A stretch of 35,262 nt of DNA from a virus, in IMG/VR virus record IMGVR_UViG_3300035670_000742, positions 1 through 35,262 of that record, one strand, 5' to 3'. Below the pieces are notes generated by a model. That model had not been told where the DNA came from, did not search any database, and saw only the letters and a program-made list of their open reading frames with translations. Positions 23,056-30,537 of this stretch are shown here, piece after piece (the stretch's first letter is position 1; the number at the start of each line of letters is the position of its first letter). Position numbers and translations under genes: made by a program.

Positions 23056-23256
23056 ATGAAGGCTCCTGACAAGCTGAGGCTGTACGACGGAGAGCTGGCC
23101 TGCGACAGCAGGCCGGACGCGCAGACGTACCTGCGGGCGTGGATGAAGGAACGCAAAATGCAGGACGGCGAGGCCGTGTGTCTGATCCGGCGCGACGACC
23201 TGCAACGGCTGTACGACGAACTGCTCATGCAGCGGGAGTGCATCCTGTGCGCGTGA
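23056..23256 (+). CDS. Small protein, paralogue of the gene at 23980
   Basis: This 66-residue protein (KLRLYDGELACDSRPDAQTY, LRAWMKERKMQDGEAVCLIR) starts after GGAGG. The order LYDGE, TYxxxR, LxxWxxxxKxxxG, R(R/H)xxLxxLxDE is shared with the 75-residue protein at 23980. The two are diverged copies. Function unknown. Confidence 0.75.
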   Translation: MKAPDKLRLYDGELACDSRPDAQTYLRAWMKERKMQDGEAVCLIRRDDLQRLYDELLMQRECILCA

Positions 23257-23340
23257 GTATTGCCAACGCGAGTTCATCATCGGCATCGGGCTCGTAGCGC
23301 TTTGCTACGGCCTGTTGACGTGTGCATTGATGGGGGCGCT

Positions 23341-23517
23341 ATGACGCTGCAAGACCTGATCCTGATGTGCAATCAGTTACGCAAGGACCACGAGGCCAGC
23401 GGGACGTACGAATCCGCAAAGGACTATATGGCCATGACGCGGACGCTTCGCCTCATCCAGAGCGAGGCTCCGCACATCGTGAAGCGGGTAGAGGAAATAT
23501 GGGAGGAAGCATCGTGA
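23341..23517 (+). CDS. Small helical protein, 58 aa
   Basis: The protein MTLQDLILMCNQLRKDHEAS and on is mainly helical. The ATG overlaps the stop of a short hydrophobic frame (see findings). The stop overlaps the GTG of the next gene. Not recognised. Confidence 0.7.
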   Translation: MTLQDLILMCNQLRKDHEASGTYESAKDYMAMTRTLRLIQSEAPHIVKRVEEIWEEAS

Positions 23518-23978
23518 AGACGAAGGACTACACAGTTGCGGAGGCGATCGCATCGACTTGCGAGGCTATCCGCAACTGCCAGAAGTCTGGCAACGAGGAG
23601 TGGCGGCTCAAGCATCACGCCACGCTGCGCTGGATCGAGCGGCAATTCCTGCCGTCCGGCTCCGGCGTGGACAGCGGCACCACGATCGACGACAGCCTGA
23701 GCGGGCCGTCCAAGATCGTGCTGCACCTCGGCTACCACCACATGGACGATGTGGGCGTGTACGATGGGTGGACCGAGCACACCGTCACGGTGCGCCCGAC
23801 GTTCACGGGTCGCGACATCCGCATCAGCGGTCGTGACCACAATGGTATAAAAGAGTACCTCGCGGAGATCATCGACTGCGCGCTCGGCGAGGTCTGTCAA
23901 CGCATCGACTATGCCCGCAACTCCAACGAGTACGGCTGGCTGGACGGTGCCGATGAGTGGCACAAGAAGGAGGACTGA
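23514..23978 (+). CDS. Conserved phage protein, 154 aa, GTG start
   Basis: It starts at GTG 23514, overlapping the previous stop (GTGA), with GGGAGGA before it. An N-terminal helical part (VAEAIASTCEAIRNCQKSGN) is followed by FLPSGSGVDSGTTID, HLGYHHMDDVGVYDGWTEHT and RISGRDHNGIKEYLAEIID. The pattern GSGxDxG, YHHMxxxGxYDGWTxH, GxDxNxIKxYL is one I have seen in many phage proteins of unknown function. A role in early infection is likely only by location. Confidence 0.8.
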   Translation: MKTKDYTVAEAIASTCEAIRNCQKSGNEEWRLKHHATLRWIERQFLPSGSGVDSGTTIDDSLSGPSKIVLHLGYHHMDDVGVYDGWTEHTVTVRPTFTGRDIRISGRDHNGIKEYLAEIIDCALGEVCQRIDYARNSNEYGWLDGADEWHKKED

Positions 23979-23979
23979 A

Positions 23980-24207
23980 ATGCTGCTAAAACCACCACAG
24001 AAAACGCTCTACATCTACGACGGGGAGATCCGCGTGTTCAGCGACGACCACAATGATTCTCAACCCGTCACAACCTACGCCGCGCGCAGGCATCTGCTCA
24101 AGTGGCAGGAGGACAACAAGGTGCCAAACGGGACATTCATCAATGTCGTGCGACACGAGACACTGTGCAAACTGAACGACGAGCACGGCTTGAACATGGC
24201 CAGCTAG
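23980..24207 (+). CDS. Small protein, paralogue of the gene at 23056
   Basis: This 75-residue protein begins MLLKPPQKTLYIYDGEIRVF and starts seven bases after GGAGG. It matches the 66-residue protein at 23056 over about 50 residues, with an 8-residue insertion after YDGE. Not recognised further. Confidence 0.75.
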   Translation: MLLKPPQKTLYIYDGEIRVFSDDHNDSQPVTTYAARRHLLKWQEDNKVPNGTFINVVRHETLCKLNDEHGLNMAS

Positions 24208-24216
24208 GAGGACTTA

Positions 24217-24435
24217 ATGCCAGCGCCATACAAGACTGCGACAGAGATTCCGCAAGACGAGTTCGACGACATGATCCGCGAACTCGCGCGCCGCGACGGG
24301 ACCAGTGTGGTGCTGGATATACCCGGCGTTTGGGAGTGCGTTAGTGAGTTCTACAACAATGCAGCCATCGACGAACTCACAGAGAGCGAGGACTACGAGC
24401 CGACGGAGCAAGAGGAAGGATTCGGAGACCAATGA
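24217..24435 (+). CDS. Small acidic protein with PTEQEEGFGD tail
   Basis: This 72-residue acidic protein starts after AGGAGG. It ends EPTEQEEGFGDQ; almost the same tail ends the zinc protein at 32270. The codons for this tail also form the ribosome site of the next gene (AAGAGGAAGG), whose ATG overlaps the stop. Function unknown. Confidence 0.75.
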   Translation: MPAPYKTATEIPQDEFDDMIRELARRDGTSVVLDIPGVWECVSEFYNNAAIDELTESEDYEPTEQEEGFGDQ

Positions 24436-24638
24436 CAAAGGTATTTCAGACGTTTAAGCGCGGCGGCAAGACCTTCATCGCCATCCCCAACGGTAGCGAA
24501 GTCTCCATCCTGTCGGAGGACGGGGAGAACTACGGGTCGTGGTGGAACATTGAGTCCTTCGACAAGCACTACCCCACCGGGGCCGACTATGACGCGACTC
24601 CTCTCGGGAAGGCGTCATTGGGGCTGCATTACCCATGA
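24432..24638 (+). CDS. Small hypothetical protein
   Basis: This 68-residue protein (VFQTFKRGGKTFIAIPNGSE, NYGSWWNIESFDKHYPTGAD) is beta-rich with many aromatic residues. Start and stop both overlap neighbours (ATGA), so it is translationally coupled. Not recognised. Confidence 0.75.
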   Translation: MTKVFQTFKRGGKTFIAIPNGSEVSILSEDGENYGSWWNIESFDKHYPTGADYDATPLGKASLGLHYP

Positions 24639-24817
24639 GCGTGCGCGAGGCCATCATCGAGAAGGTCATGGCGGCGGGCTATGACATGTTCATTGCTTGC
24701 GAGCAGGCGGACGAGATCATCGCCGAGTTCAAGGCGAGCGGAGAGAAACGCAAAACATGGGGAATCACGGGAGCGCACGGGAAGTGCGTGGATACCGTGA
24801 CTATCGCAAGGAAGTGA
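24635..24817 (+). CDS. Small helical protein
   Basis: This 60-residue protein has two helices (VREAIIEKVMAAGYDMFIAC, EQADEIIAEFKASGEKRK) and a short tail. The start overlaps the previous stop. Not recognised. Confidence 0.7.
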   Translation: MSVREAIIEKVMAAGYDMFIACEQADEIIAEFKASGEKRKTWGITGAHGKCVDTVTIARK

Positions 24818-24821
24818 ACGA

Positions 24822-25025
24822 ATGACGAAGAAAGACTACATCCTGCTGGCGGACGCGATCCGCGAGCACAACGCAACGATTCGCGAGGGCGGAGCGACCG
24901 CATTCAACGCGGGGCACCTGGCAACGCTGGCCAAAGCCATCCAGCGCGACAACCCCGCTTTTGTGACGGGGCGCTGGACGGACTACATCGCCGGTAAGTG
25001 CGGGCGGAATGGAGGAAAGCGGTGA
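24822..25025 (+). CDS. Conserved small phage protein (MTKKDYILLADAI type)
   Basis: This 67-residue protein opens MTKKDYILLADAIREHNATI. It then has HLATLAKAIQRDNPAFVTGRW, a pattern common in small phage and prophage proteins of unknown role (LAxAIxxDNPxF). Its stop overlaps the GTG of the next gene. Confidence 0.8.
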   Translation: MTKKDYILLADAIREHNATIREGGATAFNAGHLATLAKAIQRDNPAFVTGRWTDYIAGKCGRNGGKR

Positions 25026-25264
25026 AGAACGGACCACCTATCACGCAGACCGAGATGGACGACGAGACGATTGAGCGGGCCGAGGGTCTCGCCAAGCGCC
25101 TCGGCTATCAGCAGACCGCCTACACGAGCACGAGTGCCTTGTGGGGCCTGTTCTGCCTGCCGGAGAACCCTGCGCATGGGGGCTGGCCCACGCGGGGTGG
25201 GTGTATCATCAACACAACGCAATTCGGCCTGCTCTTTGTGCAGGACGAGGAGGACATCGGATGA
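25022..25264 (+). CDS. Hypothetical protein, GTG start
   Basis: This 80-residue protein starts at GTG 25022 (GTGA overlap) after GGAGGAAA. It has a helical first part (DDETIERAEGLAKRLGYQQT) and a beta-rich second part with paired motifs (ALWGLFCLPE, IINTTQFGLLFVQDEED). Not recognised. Confidence 0.7.
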   Translation: MKNGPPITQTEMDDETIERAEGLAKRLGYQQTAYTSTSALWGLFCLPENPAHGGWPTRGGCIINTTQFGLLFVQDEEDIG

Positions 25265-25842
25265 TTACGCGACTGGAGATTCACCCGAAGGCCGGGGAGA
25301 CCGTACCCCTTGCCTTCCATGTCAGGCAGAATCACCCCTACCCCGACATCGAGGGGCATTCGGGCTGGTTCAAGTGGCGCAACGGCGAGGGCCTGTTCGA
25401 CGCCTACAATAAACCCGCAAAAGGATTGAAGGCCGAGTACACGGCGAACCTGCTTGTCGAGGGGTTCGCAGGGACCGAGCCCAAGGACAGAACCGAGTAT
25501 GCAGGCTACGAGGGACGGCCCGGATCGTTCAAGTACAGGGGTAAGGACATCGGCGAGTTGAGCATTGTGCTCGACCGCTCGACCAACTGGCCGAGCCAAA
25601 CCGTGCGGGTGCGGGGATTCGAGACGCCGACGGCGAGCGAACGCACCTTCATCGTGGAGAACATCGTCCCATCCTTGGTGGCCGACATCGCGGCCCACAA
25701 GTCGGAGTTGTACCGCGAGGCCGTTGCGAAAGTGCGCGAGCGCTTCGAGATGGAGATCATGGACATGCGCGGCGAGGTCAACAAGCTGGAGAGGGAAGCC
25801 GCCGTTGCGGTCAAGAAGCTGGAGGCGTTCAGGAAGGCATGA
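25261..25842 (+). CDS. Hypothetical protein, 193 aa
   Basis: This protein starts at ATG 25261 (ATGA overlap). A beta-rich domain (1-120; MITRLEIHPKAGETVPLAFH, SGWFKWRNGEGLFDAYN) is followed by a long C-terminal coiled coil (about 145-190, RERFEMEIMDMRGEVNKLER). Such a head-plus-coil layout suggests an oligomer. No family is recognised. Confidence 0.75.
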   Translation: MITRLEIHPKAGETVPLAFHVRQNHPYPDIEGHSGWFKWRNGEGLFDAYNKPAKGLKAEYTANLLVEGFAGTEPKDRTEYAGYEGRPGSFKYRGKDIGELSIVLDRSTNWPSQTVRVRGFETPTASERTFIVENIVPSLVADIAAHKSELYREAVAKVRERFEMEIMDMRGEVNKLEREAAVAVKKLEAFRKA

Positions 25843-26222
25843 AACGAAAATACACACGATGCGTATTCGACATCTGCAATTACTGCGGGCACAACGGAGG
25901 TGCGTGGGCCGACCTTTGGGGAGATGATCTTATCACGTTCGGAGGGGCGTGGCACGGAGACTGGATCGACTATGAAGCTCCTACGTCATGGATGCCGGGG
26001 ATCAGAGATCCAGCCTACGACACGGAAGCCCGCCGAGATTGGACATTCCAGTGCGGCGATCGCCTTCTGTCTCACGCCGGAGGCTGCTGGTTCGGGGTGA
26101 TTGGCGACGTGTCATGGTTGTTGAGAAGGTTTGATGCCGATCTCTACCCGCTGCCAGAGGACTTCCGTGGATTGCGAATCCTCACGACGAGCGAGATCGA
26201 GCAACTTGTGGAGGGGAAATGA
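25839..26222 (+). CDS. Trp-rich hypothetical protein
   Basis: This 127-residue protein is rich in Trp, Gly and Cys (CNYCGHNGGAWADLWGDDLI, FGGAWHGDWIDYEAP). CNYCGH may bind zinc. The start overlaps the previous stop. Not recognised. Confidence 0.75.
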   Translation: MKRKYTRCVFDICNYCGHNGGAWADLWGDDLITFGGAWHGDWIDYEAPTSWMPGIRDPAYDTEARRDWTFQCGDRLLSHAGGCWFGVIGDVSWLLRRFDADLYPLPEDFRGLRILTTSEIEQLVEGK

Positions 26223-26620
26223 AACTTCACGCACCAATCATTATCACGCCCCGCCTCATGGCGGGAGTGGTCGTCGCGGATGGATACGTGTCCATCCGGT
26301 TCGACGGCGAGACCGGCGACGGGCGGGCGCGCTGCTTCTATGCCATCGACACGCCGAATTGCGAGCACGAGGCGCGCGACCTGAAGTCTGGAGTTGGCGA
26401 CGGCACGCTGCAAGGCATGTTGGACAACCTGCTTATCTTCATGTCAGCCGCAGGAGATCGCTATGAGTATGCGCGCCGCTTTGAGGGCGGACATCCCGAT
26501 GGCGACGAAGACCCGTTCCCGCACCCAATCATGGAGTGGTGCTACCTACACAAGGACGAGATCGACACGGTCGGCTGCGAGATCGCCGAGGATGCCGGAA
26601 CGCTGATCGAGGAGGACTGA
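26219..26620 (+). CDS. Acidic hypothetical protein
   Basis: This 133-residue protein has a beta-rich start (IIITPRLMAGVVVADGYVSI, RARCFYAIDTPN) and a helical, acidic end with DDDED-like patches. The start overlaps the previous stop. Not recognised. Confidence 0.75.
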   Translation: MKLHAPIIITPRLMAGVVVADGYVSIRFDGETGDGRARCFYAIDTPNCEHEARDLKSGVGDGTLQGMLDNLLIFMSAAGDRYEYARRFEGGHPDGDEDPFPHPIMEWCYLHKDEIDTVGCEIAEDAGTLIEED

Positions 26621-26621
26621 C

Positions 26622-26816
26622 GTGGCCTACAAGATAGACGGATGGAACGGAATCGCGTGGCGGCGGGCTCGCAAAACCAAAGACGGCAGGGCTTTTATGA
26701 CGATGATCGGGGATGATCGCGTCTTTGAAGTGGACGCCGAGGATGTTCATCACATCCGCGACGACGAATACTGTCCGGAGTGCGGCCAGATCGGGTGCGG
26801 ACACGGGAGGGGATGA
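26622..26816 (+). CDS. Small zinc protein, GTG start
   Basis: This 64-residue protein starts at GTG 26622, eight bases after GGAGG. The C-terminus CPECGQIGCGHGRG offers three Cys and His for zinc. The start of the protein is YKIDGWNGIAWRRARKTKDG. Not recognised further. Confidence 0.75.
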   Translation: MAYKIDGWNGIAWRRARKTKDGRAFMTMIGDDRVFEVDAEDVHHIRDDEYCPECGQIGCGHGRG

Positions 26817-27164
26817 ATGAACGTACGATTTGAGCGCACCACGCTCGTTGTCGAGAGAGCGCCGGGCGATCCACGCATGCGTGGCGGAAGCTGGGGCAGC
26901 GCGGAGTCGCAACTGCTCTACCACATCAAGAAGTACCTGAACCGCCACGGCTTCGACCTCGTCAAGAAGCGCATGTGGCGGGACGGGCATCTGGTTAGCG
27001 ACGATCAGCTCTACCTGCGCAGCCGCAATCTCAAAGCCGGAGACTTCGCGATCTGGAATGGAAGCTACGCAATCTACGATTCGGGGGAGCGGTTCATGCG
27101 CGATGGGCGCGTGGTGCTGAACGTTGAGCGCGGTATCTGGAGAAATAATGAGAACTCTTATTGA
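26817..27164 (+). CDS. Basic hypothetical protein
   Basis: This 115-residue protein is basic (LLYHIKKYLNRHGFDLVKKR, MWRDGHLVSDDQLYLRSRNL). Residues 18-23 are encoded across one copy of the CCACGCATGCGTGG palindrome. The pattern KKYLNxxGFDLVKKRMWxDGHLV is typical of small phage proteins of unknown function. Not recognised further. Confidence 0.75.
   Translation: MNVRFERTTLVVERAPGDPRMRGGSWGSAESQLLYHIKKYLNRHGFDLVKKRMWRDGHLVSDDQLYLRSRNLKAGDFAIWNGSYAIYDSGERFMRDGRVVLNVERGIWRNNENSY
26871..26884. repeat. CCACGCATGCGTGG palindrome, copy 2
   Basis: Perfect 14-bp palindrome inside the coding sequence of the basic 115-residue protein. Confidence 0.85.
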
Positions 27165-27360
27165 AGTGCAAATCGGTAACGGGACAATCAAGCCTCGCGT
27201 TCGCAAGCGCGGGGATACGTATACGGTCGAGGCCGTTTGTTCGCAGTGCGTAGATCATGGTCGCGCCGTGTGGGTGCGGACGCTCGCGCCCGGAAGCCAA
27301 GATCCGAAAGACGGAAAAGGGCTTCTTGTTGGGGTAACGCGCAAACTCAAAGCGGGATGA
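27148..27360 (+). CDS. Small hypothetical protein
   Basis: This 70-residue protein starts at ATG 27148 after GGAG, overlapping the previous gene by 17 bases. It is beta-rich with two Cys (CSQCVDHGRAVWVRTLAPGS) and a basic tail. Not recognised. Confidence 0.7.
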   Translation: MRTLIEVQIGNGTIKPRVRKRGDTYTVEAVCSQCVDHGRAVWVRTLAPGSQDPKDGKGLLVGVTRKLKAG

Positions 27361-27387
27361 CGCTAGACCCGCGAAAGGAGGGCTGAC

Positions 27388-27897
27388 ATGGCGTGGTCAT
27401 GGTCGCATACCGAAGAGGCATACCAGATGGCGAGGCGCAACCTCGGCAGGAAGTCAATCACCTTCCTCGCCGAGTGCTACGCGGAGTGGAAATGCAGGGA
27501 GGTCGCGGATGCGCTCAAGCTGGCACAGGAGCCTGACGAGTGCCCGCTCAACGAGGCCGTCGAGCTGATTGAAGAGATCATGCAGCACCCCGAGCATGTC
27601 TCGCGCACATGGCGCGGGCGTGCGGAGATGCTGCTGGCCGACATCCCGAAAAGCAAGGTCGCCTGTCCAAACCAGAGGCTAGCCGAGAACGGGTTGCCGG
27701 ATGTGCTCTGCACCGACCCGCTGCTGGACGGCAGGCGCGACAAGTTCATCAAGGAGGCGCGGGAGATCGCCGCCAAGTGCGGCAAGGAACATCTGGCGGA
27801 CTGGGTCTGGATGCGGGCAGAGGAGCAAGCGACGTGCGACAACGGAGGGTACGAGCTGTGGATGTGCCCGACCGGCTGTCATTTCGTCGAGTGCTAG
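27388..27897 (+). CDS. Conserved phage protein (MAWSWSHTEEAY type)
   Basis: This 169-residue protein starts after AAAGGAGGG. It opens MAWSWSHTEEAYQMARRNLG, an opening I know from other phage proteins of unknown role. Helices follow (EWKCREVADALKLAQE, AVELIEEIMQH). The C-terminus carries four Cys (CDNGGYELWMCPTGCHFVEC), likely zinc-binding or surface-exposed. Confidence 0.8.
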   Translation: MAWSWSHTEEAYQMARRNLGRKSITFLAECYAEWKCREVADALKLAQEPDECPLNEAVELIEEIMQHPEHVSRTWRGRAEMLLADIPKSKVACPNQRLAENGLPDVLCTDPLLDGRRDKFIKEAREIAAKCGKEHLADWVWMRAEEQATCDNGGYELWMCPTGCHFVEC

Positions 27898-27910
27898 GAG
27901 GACACTCGTT

Positions 27911-28213
27911 ATGAAGAACATATTGACAGCACTGATGACAACAGGAGTGATCGAGGATGCTCTGTGGCAGGACTGGAGCTGCCTCACACAAGCGGAGTTT
28001 GGCGAGACTATTGGGTCGGTCGTGACCGGCAATGGATGTGTCTTTATCCTGTGGGATGTCGTGCGCACCAATGACCGGGATTATCCAGTCACGTTCTGCG
28101 CGCGGCAACTCATCCCGGCCACGCTCGGCAAGGATCGCGCGATCAGGATGGCGGTCGAGCGCAAGCAGGCTATTGAACGCGGTGAGGGCGGGTGCTACGC
28201 GATCGAGCTATAA
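27911..28213 (+). CDS. Hypothetical protein, 100 aa
   Basis: This protein starts at ATG 27911, with AGGAGG eleven bases upstream. It begins MKNILTALMTTGVIEDALWQ and has a beta-rich middle (GCVFILWDVVRTNDRDYPVT). Not recognised. Confidence 0.7.
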   Translation: MKNILTALMTTGVIEDALWQDWSCLTQAEFGETIGSVVTGNGCVFILWDVVRTNDRDYPVTFCARQLIPATLGKDRAIRMAVERKQAIERGEGGCYAIEL

Positions 28214-28223
28214 GGAGTCCTCC

Positions 28224-28877
28224 ATGCCACACACCATTGAGAAGACGGTCTGGACGTTCGATGAACTGAGCGACGAAGCGAAGGAACGTGCGCGCAACAG
28301 GTGGCGCGAGAACCACCTCGAATACGAGTGGTGGGACGCCTGCTACGACGACTTCGAGCGGGTCGCTGAGTGCCTCGGTATCGAGTTCGACTACCGAGGA
28401 GGCAAGAACTGGAAGGGTGAGCCGGTGCGCGGACAGCCCCGCATCTACTTCAGCGGGTTCTGTTCACAGGGGGATGGCGCGTGCTTCGAGGGAACGTGGT
28501 CCTTCCGCAAGGGTTGGCGCAAGGCGCTCAAGGAGCACGCCCCGAAGGACAAGGAGCTGCTGGAGATCGGACTGACGCTCTCGTCGTGCGCGCGTACGTT
28601 CTTCTATCGCTGCTCGGCGCGCGTCAAGCACAGCGGCTATTACTCCCATGAGTACTGCACCAACATCGAGGTCTGCGTCAACGACTCGCGCGGCTACAAG
28701 ATTCCGGCACCGGAGTCCGTCGATTCCGCCATCGCGGATGCGCTGCGTGACTTCATGCGGTGGATGTACAAGCGGCTGGAAGAGGAGTACGACTACCAGA
28801 TGGCGGACGAGCAGATCGACGAGTCGATTCGGTGCAACGAGGTCACGTTCGACGAGGAAGGGAGGGTGTCGAATTGA
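28224..28877 (+). CDS. Conserved phage protein (FSGFCSQGDGA type)
   Basis: This 217-residue protein starts after AAGGAG. An N-terminal motif (WTFDELSDEAKERARNRWRE) and a central IYFSGFCSQGDGACFEGTW are typical of a widespread phage protein. It is sometimes labelled an antitoxin of a toxin-antitoxin stability system; that label has little support. Long helices close the protein (ADALRDFMRWMYKRLEEEYD). Function unknown. Confidence 0.8.
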   Translation: MPHTIEKTVWTFDELSDEAKERARNRWRENHLEYEWWDACYDDFERVAECLGIEFDYRGGKNWKGEPVRGQPRIYFSGFCSQGDGACFEGTWSFRKGWRKALKEHAPKDKELLEIGLTLSSCARTFFYRCSARVKHSGYYSHEYCTNIEVCVNDSRGYKIPAPESVDSAIADALRDFMRWMYKRLEEEYDYQMADEQIDESIRCNEVTFDEEGRVSN

Positions 28878-29074
28878 GCAGACTCTACGTGGAGTCGGCG
28901 TGTCGGGCGTTCATGCTCGACTACGCCAAGCGGCAGAACCGCAAGCTGTCTCGCATCGCCAACGAGGGGAGCGAGACGCTACCGGCGGTGTGGGATCGGA
29001 TCGAGGCGGGGGTGCGCGGCGTGCTCCGCAAGATCGTGGATGAACAGCCGCGCAGCGCGAGGACAATCAGATGA
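28874..29074 (+). CDS. Small helical protein, TTG start
   Basis: This 66-residue protein starts at TTG 28874 (TTGA overlap with the previous stop) after AGGGAGGG. The helical sequence SRLYVESACRAFMLDYAKRQ, then RIEAGVRGVLRKIVDEQP, is protein-like. Not recognised. Confidence 0.7.
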   Translation: MSRLYVESACRAFMLDYAKRQNRKLSRIANEGSETLPAVWDRIEAGVRGVLRKIVDEQPRSARTIR

Positions 29075-29136
29075 TCGGGTTCATTGGATTCCTGCTGCTG
29101 ATCGTCACGATCGTCGTCGCTGGGAGGGGCAAGTGA
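29071..29136 (+). CDS. Tiny single-span membrane peptide (21 aa)
   Basis: ATG 29071 overlaps the previous stop and the TGA overlaps the next GTG. The peptide MIGFIGFLLLIVTIVVAGRG plus one Lys is one hydrophobic segment with a basic end. The start and stop overlaps on both sides support translation. Confidence 0.6.
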   Translation: MIGFIGFLLLIVTIVVAGRGK

Positions 29137-29339
29137 AAGCAATCGCTCTGGTTGTCGTGCATGGCGGGGTCGCTTACACATACTCGCCGCCGCATGTGTT
29201 GGTTGGTGTTGTCGATCGAGACAACATCGAGGCTGGCGGCGGGCGGCCCGTACTGCCATCCGGAATCGGGTTCGAGGAGTTGTGCAAGGCCGCAGGACTT
29301 GACAACAACCACGTCCGATTCAGAACGGAGGGGGAATGA
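29133..29339 (+). CDS. Small hypothetical protein, GTG start
   Basis: This 68-residue protein starts at GTG 29133 after GGGAGGGG. It is beta-rich (KAIALVVVHGGVAYTYSPPH, VLVGVVDRDNIEAGGGRPVL). Not recognised. Confidence 0.7.
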   Translation: MKAIALVVVHGGVAYTYSPPHVLVGVVDRDNIEAGGGRPVLPSGIGFEELCKAAGLDNNHVRFRTEGE

Positions 29340-29470
29340 TCGCGTTCTGCGAAAAGGGGATTGTGGTCGGTGTGTTCCTGCTGCTGTGGGCGCACATCAT
29401 CGGGCGTGTGTTCGATGTGGGCGAGGCGATGGCGAGGCGCAAGCGCGCCAGAAAGGAGTGGCCATGCTGA
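29336..29470 (+). CDS. Small membrane protein, 44 aa
   Basis: The ATG overlaps the previous stop. Residues 9-24 (IVVGVFLLLWAHIIGR) form a membrane segment, followed by a basic end (MARRKRARKEWPC). It overlaps the next gene by seven bases. A lysis, anti-defence or exclusion role is possible but not shown. Confidence 0.6.
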   Translation: MIAFCEKGIVVGVFLLLWAHIIGRVFDVGEAMARRKRARKEWPC

Positions 29471-29742
29471 CGCTGGACGAGTTGCCTGAGGCTGCTATCG
29501 ACAGGCTTGAACACTACGAGTGCGAGGCTGGCGAGGAGGCCACGCATGCGTGGCAGCGCATCGTCGATCTCAATGCCGGTGCGGACATCGTCGTGTGCGA
29601 TGACTGTGATGGCGTTGGGCGTGTCGGTCTGTCGTGGGATCGGTACGGCATGCGGGACTACGACACCTGCATGACGTGCGATGGCGATGGGATCGTGGCG
29701 ATCAAGGATGGACGGGTCTACAACCCGTTTGAGGGGGATTGA
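29464..29742 (+). CDS. DnaJ-type zinc-finger protein
   Basis: This 92-residue protein starts after AAAGGAG. Two Cys motifs CDDCDGVG (about 46-53) and CMTCDGDG (about 69-76) match the CxxCxGxG pairs of the DnaJ zinc domain. The upstream half is helical (EAAIDRLEHYECEAGEEATH). It lacks the J domain, so it is a stand-alone zinc protein. Role unknown. It contains palindrome copy 3. Confidence 0.8.
   Translation: MLTLDELPEAAIDRLEHYECEAGEEATHAWQRIVDLNAGADIVVCDDCDGVGRVGLSWDRYGMRDYDTCMTCDGDGIVAIKDGRVYNPFEGD
29539..29554. repeat. CCACGCATGCGTGG palindrome, copy 3
   Basis: Perfect 16-bp palindrome GCCACGCATGCGTGGC in the DnaJ-type zinc gene, encoding ATHAW. Same 16-mer as copy 1. Confidence 0.85.
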
Positions 29743-30023
29743 TGAGAGGACCATTCTACATCGAGTACAATGCCAGCGGTACGCTGGCGATCTGTGATGC
29801 GGACGGGGCGTGCCTGCTGCTGGCCAAGGGGATTGGCCTGAACGAGGCCCAGAACATTCAGAAGTTGATCGACCTCGCCAATGTCGGTGCGAGCCGACGC
29901 GAGGCGGCGCGGTCGCGTATCACGAAGTCGCTGGCCGACTGGCTGGACCGGCTGGACGACGACGTGCTGGACGGGGTGGCCCAGCAACTCGGCGCGATCC
30001 ACCAAGACCGCAAGGAGGGATGA
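29742..30023 (+). CDS. Helical hypothetical protein
   Basis: This 93-residue protein starts at ATG 29742, overlapping the previous stop by one base. It has a short beta start (GPFYIEYNASGTLAICDADG) and helical rest (AQNIQKLIDLANVGASRREA, LADWLDRLDDDVLDGVAQQL). Not recognised. Confidence 0.75.
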   Translation: MRGPFYIEYNASGTLAICDADGACLLLAKGIGLNEAQNIQKLIDLANVGASRREAARSRITKSLADWLDRLDDDVLDGVAQQLGAIHQDRKEG

Positions 30024-30235
30024 TGGCAAAGCTAAACGCATACTGCGGGACGTGCAAAGCACCGAGGACTTCCGGCTACTGTGCCGGTAGCCTCGACGCT
30101 CCGCACGATCCCGAGCCGTGCCCGCCATGCAGCGGATGCACGCGGAGGGTCTGCAACTGGAGCGACGAGGCGGGGTGCGCCCGCTTCTCGCTCAATGACA
30201 AGGCAGCGGCGCACGCAATCGAAAAGAGGAAGTGA
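30023..30235 (+). CDS. Cys-rich zinc-like protein
   Basis: This 70-residue protein starts at ATG 30023 (ATG 30020 is too near the AAGGAGG). It has about eight Cys (YCGTCKAPR, CPPCSGCTRRVCNWSDEAGC), enough for two zinc sites. Not recognised further. Confidence 0.7.
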   Translation: MAKLNAYCGTCKAPRTSGYCAGSLDAPHDPEPCPPCSGCTRRVCNWSDEAGCARFSLNDKAAAHAIEKRK

Positions 30236-30537
30236 TGAGCAAATGCGGCGATTGGTTCACAGTCGCGAGGCCGAGTGGGTTCTCGGAGGTCTACAAGGAA
30301 AACGACGAGGGGGCGTCGGAGTTGTTCTGCGTGGTCCCGACGGTTGCCGTACTAACTGACGAGCACCTGTTCTGCTTCACGCAGGGATTCTACACGGGCG
30401 AACAGTACGGGAAGGAAGAAGCCTATGCGAAGGCGGCGGAAGAGGCTTCCGACATGAACGAGAGCATGCTGTTCGCGATGAAGCACATGAAGCGAGCGCG
30501 ATTGCCGGATGGCGAGAATCAAAATACCGGAGGCTGA
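30235..30537 (+). CDS. Hypothetical protein, 100 aa
   Basis: This protein begins MSKCGDWFTVARPSGFSEVY; the ATG overlaps the previous stop by one base. It is beta-rich then helical (EQYGKEEAYAKAAEEASDMN). Not recognised. Confidence 0.75.
   Translation: MSKCGDWFTVARPSGFSEVYKENDEGASELFCVVPTVAVLTDEHLFCFTQGFYTGEQYGKEEAYAKAAEEASDMNESMLFAMKHMKRARLPDGENQNTGG

Noticed and set aside
28224-28877. Antitoxin of a toxin-antitoxin system
   Set aside because: That label is attached to the family without support, and no toxin gene is adjacent.
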